Shown here: in pieces, positions 1-5,616 of the stretch | How positions within the stretch are numbered: position 1 is the first letter of the stretch | How the letters are laid out: the number at the start of each line of letters is the position of its first letter | From: an uncultured Chlorobiales bacterium | Lineage (GTDB): Bacteria; Bacteroidota; Chlorobiia; Chlorobiales; Thermochlorobacteraceae | NCBI GenBank assembly: GCA_937959145.1 | Contig: CALGMC010000067.1 | Coordinates: 1-11,641 of the forward strand | DNA length: 11,641 nucleotides | Reading direction: 5' to 3' | Translations under genes and position numbers: made by a program | Notes under the pieces: generated by a model | The model's input: only the letters and a program-made list of their open reading frames with translations | What the model was told of the DNA's origin: nothing | The model's database searches: none

Positions 1-219
1 GGACTTTCAATTGTGTATAAAATCGTTGAAAAGCATAACGGCAAAATTTCCGTAGAGAGCACCGTCGGCAAAGGCACTACTTTTACGGTCATGCTCCCGA
101 TTGAGCGCGTCGATTTTGCCCAACCTTCTGAGGCGGAAAAAACGGAAACGCTCGCCTCTCCGTTTTCCGACGACGAGCCACCCAAACCGAAATCGACAAC
201 TAAAAAAAGAGGTAAATAA
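1..219 (+). CDS. Sensor histidine kinase, C-terminal fragment (5' end outside the window)
   Basis: The reading frame is open from base 1 and ends in TAA at 217-219, so only the last 72 residues are visible. It opens with GLSIVYKIVEKHNGKISVES and continues with GKGTTFTVMLP. These are the G2 box and last strand of the HATPase_c ATP-binding domain of a two-component histidine kinase. The sensor and dimerisation parts lie upstream and cannot be described. After the ATPase fold comes a tail of about 40 residues, first acidic and proline-containing, then basic (PKSTTKKRGK), which looks unstructured. The next gene, a response regulator, begins 20 bases downstream on the same strand, so the two are probably cotranscribed cognate partners; that pairing is inferred from position. 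Confidence 0.9.
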   Translation, partial: GLSIVYKIVEKHNGKISVESTVGKGTTFTVMLPIERVDFAQPSEAEKTETLASPFSDDEPPKPKSTTKKRGK

Positions 220-239
220 ACTTCAATTCAGTATCTGCT

Positions 240-1187
240 ATGAACACGCCAAAGTCCAAAATTCTTTTTGTTGATGACGAGCCACAAATTCTCGAGACGC
301 TCAAACTTGTCTTTCGCGGTTGGAACATTAAAACCACAACGAGCACGAAAGAAGCACTTAAATTGCTTCAATCTGAAACATTCGGTGTTATCGTCAGCGA
401 CCAGCGCATGCCCGAAATGACAGGCGTTGAGTTTCTCAAAGAAGCCAAAGCACTTTCGCCGAAAAGCGTTCGTATTTTGCTCACAGGTTACAGCGAATTA
501 GATAATGTGATTGAATCCATCAATTCAGGCGAAGTCTATCGCTTTATCACCAAGCCATGGGATAATGATAAACTCAAAGAAACCGTAGAAACCGCCTGCA
601 AAATCGCCGAACTCGACGCCGACTTGAAAGAAGAAGTCGAGAAAGCCAAAGGCAAAAAGGCAGAAACCATGAGCAATACCGATGTCGAACTGCTCTTCAT
701 CGATAAACTCGACTCCCACCTTCAAGGCTACAAAAGCCTTTTTGAGAACACCTACACCTGCCACACCGCCAAGACCATTGAAGAAGCCTATACCCTTTTA
801 GCCGACCATAAAGCCATTGGGGTTGTTGCCTGCGACTCCACTCTTGCCTCCTCAAAAGGCACCGTTTTCCTGACGGCAATTCGCAGTATGTATCCCGATT
901 TGGTTACGATTTTTATGTCCGATTCAAAAGACGCGCAAGAAGCCATTAAACTCATCAACGACGGACAAATTTTCCGCTACCTCGTTAAGCCGTTCCCGCG
1001 CGACGTCTTCCGCGAAACGATTGAAGACGCCGTTGCCAAGCACATGGCTTATCAAGACAATCCGCTTAACAACATCAAGCGCAAAGAGGACGAAGTCATG
1101 CAAGCCGCCCCAGTCAAAGCACAGTTGCCTCTGAACGATTTTTTGGCAGATATTCGTAGTAAAGTCGGCTCCAAGAAATCCTATTAA
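240..1187 (+). CDS. Response regulator with two receiver domains and no output domain
   Basis: This is a 315-residue cytoplasmic signalling protein. Receiver 1 (about residues 6-120) has the full phosphorylation site: acidic pair D12/D13, phospho-acceptor D54 in SDQRMPEMTG, T82 in LLTGYSE and K105 in FITKPW. A charged, probably helical linker (about 121-145) follows. Receiver 2 (about 149-270) keeps D199, S227 and K250 (YLVKPF), but where the acidic pair should be there is only IDK (D155, then K156), and the loop after D199 is STLASSKG instead of xxMPxxxG. It may therefore be a pseudo-receiver that binds Mg2+ or phosphate poorly. The last 45 residues are low in complexity and contain no DNA-binding, GGDEF, EAL or HD domain, so output is probably by protein-protein contact. 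The ATG at 240 has no Shine-Dalgarno sequence but places the first receiver strand correctly. The upstream kinase is the likely phosphodonor. Confidence 0.9.
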   Translation: MNTPKSKILFVDDEPQILETLKLVFRGWNIKTTTSTKEALKLLQSETFGVIVSDQRMPEMTGVEFLKEAKALSPKSVRILLTGYSELDNVIESINSGEVYRFITKPWDNDKLKETVETACKIAELDADLKEEVEKAKGKKAETMSNTDVELLFIDKLDSHLQGYKSLFENTYTCHTAKTIEEAYTLLADHKAIGVVACDSTLASSKGTVFLTAIRSMYPDLVTIFMSDSKDAQEAIKLINDGQIFRYLVKPFPRDVFRETIEDAVAKHMAYQDNPLNNIKRKEDEVMQAAPVKAQLPLNDFLADIRSKVGSKKSY

Positions 1188-1272
1188 CTCGCTTATTGCT
1201 CTTCTGTGATTAAATCCCCCACAACACTCGCCATCTTGAAACTTTTAAATCCAAATTTCGTTTTTGGCTATC

Positions 1273-1404
1273 CTTTTTCGTCTGAAAAAGATGAGAAAGG
1301 TTAGCTTGGCGGGGCTGTTGCGCGTGCACCCTTAGAGGGAGTAGCCGCAGGAAAGCTCCGGTATCTTATATTGCAGTGGTTGTTGGTCGTTGTGCCTGAC
1401 CAAC
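1273..1404 (+). promoter_or_regulatory. Possible structured RNA leader (hairpins) upstream of the AAA ATPase
   Basis: The 380 bases between 1187 and 1568 hold no convincing long gene. Hairpins read by eye are: CTTTTTC 1273-1279 with GAAAAAG 1284-1290 (loop GTCT); a nested set AGCTT 1303-1307 / AAGCT 1353-1357, GCGG 1309-1312 / CCGC 1345-1348 and CCCT 1329-1332 / AGGG 1336-1339; and GTTGGTC 1382-1388 with GACCAAC 1398-1404. In addition GTTGTTGG 1379-1386 can pair with CCAACAAC 1482-1489, which would compete with the last hairpin as in an attenuator. I do not recognise a known riboswitch or ncRNA family. No folding energy or covariation could be computed, so some of this pairing may be chance. 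Confidence 0.3.
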
Positions 1405-1459
1405 TTGTTCTTTGGCATAATCTTACTAAAACAGACTGCCTGATTAGCAGACCTCTTTA

Positions 1460-1486
1460 TTTTGTTGTTGCTTATTCTAACCCAAC
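1460..1486 (+). repeat. 27-bp direct repeat, copy 1
   Basis: This copy begins TTTTGTTGTTGC and ends TTCTAACCCAAC. It is identical over 27 bp to the copy at 1528-1554, 68 bp downstream (start to start). Copy 1 ends 8 bases before an AGGAGG sequence. Its last bases (1482-1486, continuing to 1489) can pair with GTTGTTGG at 1379-1386. Neither copy is flanked by transposase remnants. Confidence 0.9.
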
Positions 1487-1493
1487 AACTTAC

Positions 1494-1499
1494 AGGAGG
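1494..1499 (+). promoter_or_regulatory. Consensus Shine-Dalgarno AGGAGG before a 13-codon ORF
   Basis: AGGAGG lies 7 bases before the ATG at 1507. This stands out because none of the longer genes in the window has a recognisable Shine-Dalgarno sequence. It argues that ribosomes may load here, upstream of the ATPase gene, rather than at the ATPase start itself. Confidence 0.5.
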
Positions 1500-1506
1500 A
1501 AAACAG

Positions 1507-1548
1507 ATGAAAATCCAAATTCCTTTCTTTTGTTGTTGCTTATTCTAA
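1507..1548 (+). CDS. Possible 13-residue leader peptide, cysteine-rich
   Basis: ATG at 1507 to TAA at 1546-1548 encodes MKIQIPFFCCCLF, a hydrophobic peptide with three consecutive cysteines. It follows AGGAGG with ideal 7-base spacing and stops 19 bases before the ATG of the AAA ATPase. The last seven codons, including the stop, lie inside copy 2 of the 27-bp repeat. Copy 1 has no matching ATG in this frame because a TAG (1445-1447) lies just upstream, so only copy 2 is coding. It could be a leader peptide acting by coupling or stalling, a short membrane peptide, or a chance frame. The evidence is the ribosome-binding site and position only. Confidence 0.3.
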   Translation: MKIQIPFFCCCLF

Positions 1549-1554
1549 CCCAAC
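1528..1554 (+). repeat. 27-bp direct repeat, copy 2
   Basis: Exact second copy of 1460-1486. It covers the end of the 13-codon reading frame (codons from TTT 1528 to TAA 1546-1548) and finishes 13 bases before the ATG of the ATPase gene. The 68-bp spacing between starts is compatible with a local tandem duplication whose remaining sequence has diverged, or with a two-site binding element. Confidence 0.9.
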
Positions 1555-1567
1555 CTACGAACCGAAT

Positions 1568-2809
1568 ATGCGCAAAGTCTTTGACAGTCCAAACTTAGCC
1601 ATCTTCTCAAATCTTCATGAGTTTGGTTTATCCGACCCTCATTTTGAGGACTCTTCACCTTCGCTGCCAGATGAAGCGTGCTTGGAAAAGAACACTTACA
1701 CGTGGACAGCCGTGTCGGATTATTCCCATGCCGTCTTGGCGTTTGTCATTCAACGCTTCATTCGCAAGATTCATAGCGACATGATTGTTTTGAGTCGCGA
1801 AAGTTCTCTTGAGTTTACTTACGACTACCAAAAGAAGACGACTGTTTTGGTCAATGGGGCAATTGCCTTCAGCTATCAAAATAAAACCTTCCTCTATACC
1901 GTAAAAACAGAAATGCCTGGGCACTTCTCCAGCAACCTGACAGGCAGCGACGATATTTCCGAGTTGGTTGAACAAATCAACCATGAAATTAAGTGGAACA
2001 ATCCGCTTCGCAACAAACATATTCAGATTGTTCAATCCGATAGAGGACGCTACGATTACGAATGTTTGTTCAAAAAGCCGCCAGAAATTTCGCTCGATGA
2101 CGTGATTTGCGATGAGGCAATGAAGACCGACATCTTCGACCAAACGATTCTGCACTTTGAGGCGGTTGAAGGCAACAACGGCATTATTCTGCACGGCAGA
2201 CCGGGCACAGGAAAATCGCTCTGCTGTCAAGCCATTATTTCTGAAGCGTTGAAACGAGGCTTTTCTACTTGCTTTTTGACCACGCGCGTCGATTATACCG
2301 CCTTGAACGAGTTTCTGACGAAGTTTCTTTCGCCGTGCATCTTGATTATGGAAGACATTGATTCATTCGGAGAAAGCCGCGAGTACATGCCGAACCGCGC
2401 TTTGGCGGATTTCTTGCAGTTCCTTTCGGGGCTTTCAGAAAACGATGATAAAATCGTTTTTGTGGCAACTACAAACCACATCGATTACTTGGACGAAGCC
2501 ATCGCCGACCGCCCTGTGCGCTTTAACCGAAAGTATAAATTCGATTTGCCTTCGCCGAAAGAAATCGACCAACTGCTCGATCTCTACTTCAAAGATGCTG
2601 GTTTAACCGCCGAGCAAAAATCGCTTTGCTACAACAAAGGCTTCACAGGCTCGCACATTAAAGAGATTCAACGCACGGCAAAATTGCTTTCCCACAAGCA
2701 CCAGAAGCAAATTTCCGAAGTCTTTGAAGAATCCGTTCAAACCGTTTCGCAGAATTTTTCAATTCCGGAACGGAAAACGGGCTTCCGCCCAAGCAAGCGC
2801 AATGCTTAG
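1568..2809 (+). CDS. AAA family ATPase, BCS1-like
   Basis: This 413-residue protein has one C-terminal AAA module. Visible motifs are Walker A GRPGTGKS (210-217), Walker B CILIMEDIDSF (257-267), sensor 1 ATTN (300-303) and an arginine-finger/second-region segment ADRPVRFNRKY (313-323), followed by a helical lid to about residue 395. The Walker B acidic pair reads E262-D263 rather than D-E. That order is found in the BCS1 subfamily, as is the PPEISLDDVICDEAMK segment before the ATPase core. The N-terminal 200 residues have beta-rich stretches (for example residues 73-112, with FSYQNKTFLYTV) that may match the BCS1_N region, but I cannot assign them a function. There is no clear membrane segment or signal peptide. 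Family members remodel or translocate proteins in an ATP-dependent ring; the substrate here is unknown. It is preceded by the odd leader at 1188-1567, has no Shine-Dalgarno sequence of its own, and is followed by a strong terminator, so it is probably a single-gene unit. Confidence 0.85.
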   Translation: MRKVFDSPNLAIFSNLHEFGLSDPHFEDSSPSLPDEACLEKNTYTWTAVSDYSHAVLAFVIQRFIRKIHSDMIVLSRESSLEFTYDYQKKTTVLVNGAIAFSYQNKTFLYTVKTEMPGHFSSNLTGSDDISELVEQINHEIKWNNPLRNKHIQIVQSDRGRYDYECLFKKPPEISLDDVICDEAMKTDIFDQTILHFEAVEGNNGIILHGRPGTGKSLCCQAIISEALKRGFSTCFLTTRVDYTALNEFLTKFLSPCILIMEDIDSFGESREYMPNRALADFLQFLSGLSENDDKIVFVATTNHIDYLDEAIADRPVRFNRKYKFDLPSPKEIDQLLDLYFKDAGLTAEQKSLCYNKGFTGSHIKEIQRTAKLLSHKHQKQISEVFEESVQTVSQNFSIPERKTGFRPSKRNA

Positions 2810-2833
2810 TATGCTGAGTTAATATGCTGAGTT
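2810..2833 (+). repeat. Short tandem repeat after the ATPase stop
   Basis: TATGCTGAGTT occurs at 2810-2820 and again at 2823-2833, a 13-bp unit immediately after the TAG stop at 2807-2809. It looks like a small slippage-type duplication. I see no functional motif in it. Confidence 0.7.
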
Positions 2834-2857
2834 TTAGCGCACCCACGACCGACTGAC

Positions 2858-2890
2858 GAAGAGCGGCACACCTGCCGCTCTTCTTTTTCT
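2858..2890 (+). terminator. Strong Rho-independent terminator of the ATPase gene
   Basis: Perfect 10-bp GC-rich stem GAAGAGCGGC (2858-2867) with GCCGCTCTTC (2874-2883), 6-base loop ACACCT, followed by TTTTTCT (2884-2890). It separates the ATPase transcript from the debranching-enzyme gene. Confidence 0.92.
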
Positions 2891-2924
2891 CTTTCGCTTC
2901 TCTCTACTTTCAGCGCGAAGTTCC

Positions 2925-2932
2925 TATCTTTG
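2925..2932 (+). promoter_or_regulatory. Bacteroidota-type -7 promoter element for the GH13 gene
   Basis: TATCTTTG is an exact match to the TAnnTTTG consensus of Bacteroidota primary-sigma promoters, 30 bases before the ATG at 2962 and just after the upstream terminator. The matching -33 TTTG is not clear at the usual distance, so this rests on the -7 element and the position. Confidence 0.45.
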
Positions 2933-2961
2933 CACCTCATCAATTCAACTGCCATTCCGAC

Positions 2962-5061
2962 ATGAAAGGAATTTTCATTTCCGTTTTCTTTCTCGCTTTA
3001 CTTGCTCTTACAAATTGTTCTCCGAACCAAACGATGAAACGCCTTCCATCTCTTGATTCGCTCTATTCCGATAAGCCGCTCGGTTGCCTTGTCGAGAAAG
3101 GCAAAACCACCTTTCGTGTCTTTGCGCCGCGTGCAACCGAAGTCAAACTTGTGATTTTTGATAAAGCCGAAGACGAAACGGGCAAAGAAATTGTGATGAA
3201 ACGCGACGCCGACGGCGTTTGGGAACATACCGAACAAGGCGAACTCTTCGGCAAATTTTACGGCTATAAAGCCAACGGTGCTGACGGCAGAGGCGAAATG
3301 TGGAATCCAAACATCGTCGTTGCCGACCCCTACTCAAAAGCCGTCGCCACGAAAAATACATACCGACACGAAGCCAAAACGCTCATTCTCGACACGCGCT
3401 ATGACTGGGAAGGCGACACTTGGGTGATTCCAAAAAATCATAACGAACTCATCATTTACGAAGCCCATGTGCGCGACCTCACCGCACATTCCTCTTCCGA
3501 AGTCGAGAAGAAAGGCACTTACTTGGGACTTGTTGAAACAGGCAAAACAGGCGGATTGGATTATCTCAAATCGCTCGGCATCAACGCCATTGAACTTTTG
3601 CCGATTCACAAATTCGGCACGATTGAAATTCCCTATCTCGATAGTTCCGTATTGCGCTACGGCTATCCGATTAACACTTGGAATCCTTACGCGCGCAACC
3701 ACTGGGGCTACATGACGAGTTACTTCTTCGCGCCTGAAACTTACTATGCCACCGACGGCACGCTCGACCCAACCCGCATGAACGGCACCGACGGCAGAGC
3801 CGTGCGCGAGTTCAAAGACATGGTCAAAGCCCTGCACAAAGAAAACATTGCGGTTATTCTCGACGTCGTCTATAATCACGTTGCGCAATACGACCACAAC
3901 TGCTTCAAGTATCTCGACAAGTTTTACTACTTCCGCACCGATTCGGCAGGAAATTTTTTAAGCCTTTCAGGCTGTGGAAATGATTTCAAGACCGAGCGTC
4001 CGATGGTGCGCCGCCTCATCGTCGAGAGCATTAAGTATTGGATGACGGAATACCATATCGACGGCTTTCGCTTCGACCTTGCCGCGATGATTGATTTCGA
4101 GACCGCCAAAGCCATTTACAAAGAAGCCAAAGCGATTAACCCAAACGTGATTTTAATTGCCGAAGCATGGGGCGGCGGTGAATATGAACCCGACCTGTTC
4201 AGCGACATTGGTTGGGCAAGTTGGAACGACCAAATTCGCAACGGCGTCAAAGGACAAAACCCCGAAAACGGACTTGGATTTATTTTCGGAAAATTTCAAG
4301 GGCGAAGTAATGTGCGCTCGCTCCGAACGTTTGTTAATGGCACCCTGCGCGAAGATGGCGGCTTGTTCCGACAAAAAGAACATTCCATCAACTACCTTGA
4401 ATCGCACGACGACCACACGCTCGGCGATTTCATTCGCTTGGGCTTGCGTGAATGCTCTCCCGACGAGGTTATTCTCAATGTCGATAAACACGCACAACTT
4501 TCGCCCAAACAACTTGCGCTTAACAAACTTGCCGCGCTGTTTCTCTTCACGGCGCAAGGTCCGGTGATGATTCACGAAGGGCAGGAGTTTGCGCGTAGCA
4601 AAGTCATTGCTCAAACCGATGTGCCCGACAAACACATCGGCAGAATTGACCACAACAGTTACGAAAAAGATAACGAGACCAACTACATCAACTACGCACA
4701 CGCGAAACTCAACGCCGAACTTGTTGATTACTACAAAGGCTTAATTGCCTTACGCAAAGCGAACCCGATATTCAGTTCTGCACCGAAATCTGCCGTCAAG
4801 TTTATCGATGCCAAAGACACGCTCGTCGTTGCGTTCAAATTGGATAAACAGGTCTACAACGCAAGTGCCGAGAAACAGTCGGAGCACGATTTTCTTGTTG
4901 TGATGAACGGGCACGCACGAAAATCCGTCGATTTTCTCTTGCCCGATGGCGAATGGCAAATTATCGCCAACGACAAGAAGGTTTCGCCACTTGAAACGAT
5001 GGGCACTGTGAGAGGGCACCTTAGCCTTCCTGCAAGTTCAGGCTTCATCTTGAAACAGTAA
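2962..5061 (+). CDS. Lipoprotein type I pullulanase / glycogen-debranching enzyme (GH13)
   Basis: This 699-residue enzyme is predicted to cleave alpha-1,6 branch points of glycogen, pullulan or limit dextrins. Residues 1-18 form a lipoprotein-type signal (MKGIFISVFFLALLALTNCS) with C19 as the likely lipidated cysteine. Asn at -1 is unusual for a lipobox. A CBM48-like beta domain (about 40-107, FRVFAPRATEVKLVIFD) is followed by the TIM-barrel. Conserved GH13 regions are DVVYNH (301-306), GFRFD with nucleophile D372, AEAW with acid/base E401, and ESHDDH with transition-state stabiliser D483. YEAHVRDLT and HWGYMTSYFFAPE are characteristic of the pullulanase/isoamylase branch. A C-terminal beta domain (from about 615) ends in SSGFILK. 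The catalytic set is complete. Export points to periplasmic or surface glucan use rather than turnover of cytoplasmic glycogen; this is inferred from the signal. No Sus-type partner genes are in view. Confidence 0.9.
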   Translation: MKGIFISVFFLALLALTNCSPNQTMKRLPSLDSLYSDKPLGCLVEKGKTTFRVFAPRATEVKLVIFDKAEDETGKEIVMKRDADGVWEHTEQGELFGKFYGYKANGADGRGEMWNPNIVVADPYSKAVATKNTYRHEAKTLILDTRYDWEGDTWVIPKNHNELIIYEAHVRDLTAHSSSEVEKKGTYLGLVETGKTGGLDYLKSLGINAIELLPIHKFGTIEIPYLDSSVLRYGYPINTWNPYARNHWGYMTSYFFAPETYYATDGTLDPTRMNGTDGRAVREFKDMVKALHKENIAVILDVVYNHVAQYDHNCFKYLDKFYYFRTDSAGNFLSLSGCGNDFKTERPMVRRLIVESIKYWMTEYHIDGFRFDLAAMIDFETAKAIYKEAKAINPNVILIAEAWGGGEYEPDLFSDIGWASWNDQIRNGVKGQNPENGLGFIFGKFQGRSNVRSLRTFVNGTLREDGGLFRQKEHSINYLESHDDHTLGDFIRLGLRECSPDEVILNVDKHAQLSPKQLALNKLAALFLFTAQGPVMIHEGQEFARSKVIAQTDVPDKHIGRIDHNSYEKDNETNYINYAHAKLNAELVDYYKGLIALRKANPIFSSAPKSAVKFIDAKDTLVVAFKLDKQVYNASAEKQSEHDFLVVMNGHARKSVDFLLPDGEWQIIANDKKVSPLETMGTVRGHLSLPASSGFILKQ

Positions 5062-5093
5062 CCGATTTTGCTTTTGTTTCGTATTGTAAGTGT

Positions 5094-5155
5094 CCGTCAT
5101 GTTGAGCATCGCGAAAAATCCGAGATGCTTTTCGCCCAAAAGTCGTATATGACGG
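5094..5155. repeat. REP-like palindromic intergenic element
   Basis: The outer arms CCGTCAT (5094-5100) and ATGACGG (5149-5155) enclose two competing inner stems: AGCATC 5105-5110 / GATGCT 5124-5129, and GCGAAAA 5111-5117 / TTTTCGC 5129-5135. The words CATGTTGAGC and GAGATGC are typical of dispersed intergenic palindromes in Bacteroidota/Chlorobiota genomes; that link is from memory, not a search. It lies in the 131-base gap between the GH13 gene and the coiled-coil gene and might also affect 3'-end stability of the former. Only one copy is in this window. Confidence 0.6.
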
Positions 5156-5192
5156 CGCATCATTTTTCATTAACCTTTTAACCACTACACTA

Positions 5193-5531
5193 ATGTCAGA
5201 AGAAACCAAACAGTCGTTCTTGCTTCGCCTTTCCGACGAACTCAAAAAGCTCGATGCTGAAATCGATGAACTCAAACCCAAACTTCAAGCAAAGGCAGAT
5301 GAACTTCAAGAGGAAGTCAAACAAAAAATTGCCGAACTTGAAAAAGAGCGCGACGCGCTAAAAGTTAAGGCAGAAGAGTTGAAGAACACCAGCGAAGAAG
5401 CGTGGAGCGAATTGAAGGTCGGACTCGAAAAAAGTTGGACCGAACTTCGCACAGGCTTCGACAATGCACTTGCCAAGTTCAAGAAGTCAGAGCCCAAACT
5501 TTTGGAAGATAAATCCAACGAGTCGGCTTAA
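5193..5531 (+). CDS. Small charged coiled-coil protein, function unknown
   Basis: This is a 112-residue, cysteine-free, highly charged protein with no signal peptide or membrane segment. Residues 10-66 show continuous heptad-like spacing of Leu/Ile/Ala with Lys and Glu between (for example LKKLDAEIDELKPKL and IAELEKERDALKVKAEEL), a long coiled coil. Residues 67-97 are an amphipathic helix with two similar segments, EEAWSELKVGLEK and KSWTELRTGFDNALAKF. The architecture resembles small bacterial stress-related coiled-coil proteins of the Sll1863-like kind, but this is a resemblance in style only. The gene has its own upstream gap and a strong terminator, so it is probably monocistronic. The start at 5193 is the first ATG, with no Shine-Dalgarno sequence. 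Confidence 0.8.
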   Translation: MSEETKQSFLLRLSDELKKLDAEIDELKPKLQAKADELQEEVKQKIAELEKERDALKVKAEELKNTSEEAWSELKVGLEKSWTELRTGFDNALAKFKKSEPKLLEDKSNESA

Positions 5532-5557
5532 CTCGCCACAACATCGCTTGAAGAAAG

Positions 5558-5584
5558 GAACGCCTAATGCGGCGTTCTTTTTTT
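5558..5584 (+). terminator. Rho-independent terminator after the coiled-coil gene
   Basis: Stem GAACGCC (5558-5564) with GGCGTTC (5571-5577), loop TAATGC, then seven T (5578-5584). A-T pairs at the base can extend the stem. The gene on the opposite strand ends at 5607, so the hairpin may act on both transcripts, although the U tract on the minus strand is poorer. Confidence 0.9.
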
Positions 5585-5616
5585 GCGTTCCTACAACGGT
5601 GCGTTTCTACAACGGT
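5585..5616. repeat. 16-bp tandem duplication across the oxyR stop codon
   Basis: Two adjacent 16-bp units at 5585-5600 and 5601-5616 differ at one base (C5590 versus T5606). The second unit contains the last two codons and the stop of the minus-strand oxyR gene. The first is therefore a non-coding copy of the gene's 3' end. It is probably a replication-slippage scar. Confidence 0.85.

Noticed and set aside
1188..1300. Terminator for the response-regulator operon
   Set aside because: The hairpin at 1273-1290 has no T tract after it on the plus strand, and no other stem followed by T was seen.
1325..1357. Resemblance of AGGGAGTAGCCGCAG to the 3' strand of SRP RNA domain IV (GGGAGCAGCC)
   Set aside because: The matching 5' strand (GUCAGG) and the GNRA tetraloop are absent; a covariance search would be needed to revive it.
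1371..1598. 75-codon TTG-started ORF across the leader
   Set aside because: It reads the two 27-bp repeat copies in different frames, overlaps the ATPase start, begins with TTG without a ribosome site, and its composition is not protein-like.
1655..2230. 191-codon minus-strand ORF inside the ATPase gene
   Set aside because: It is antisense to a clearly coding AAA gene with intact motifs and has no recognisable domain; a shadow frame.
3334..3897. 187-codon minus-strand ORF inside the GH13 gene
   Set aside because: It lies opposite the conserved barrel region; the Val/Phe-rich composition is typical of an antisense shadow.
4153..4701. 182-codon minus-strand ORF inside the GH13 gene
   Set aside because: Same reason: it is antisense to conserved catalytic regions, with no domain or ribosome site.
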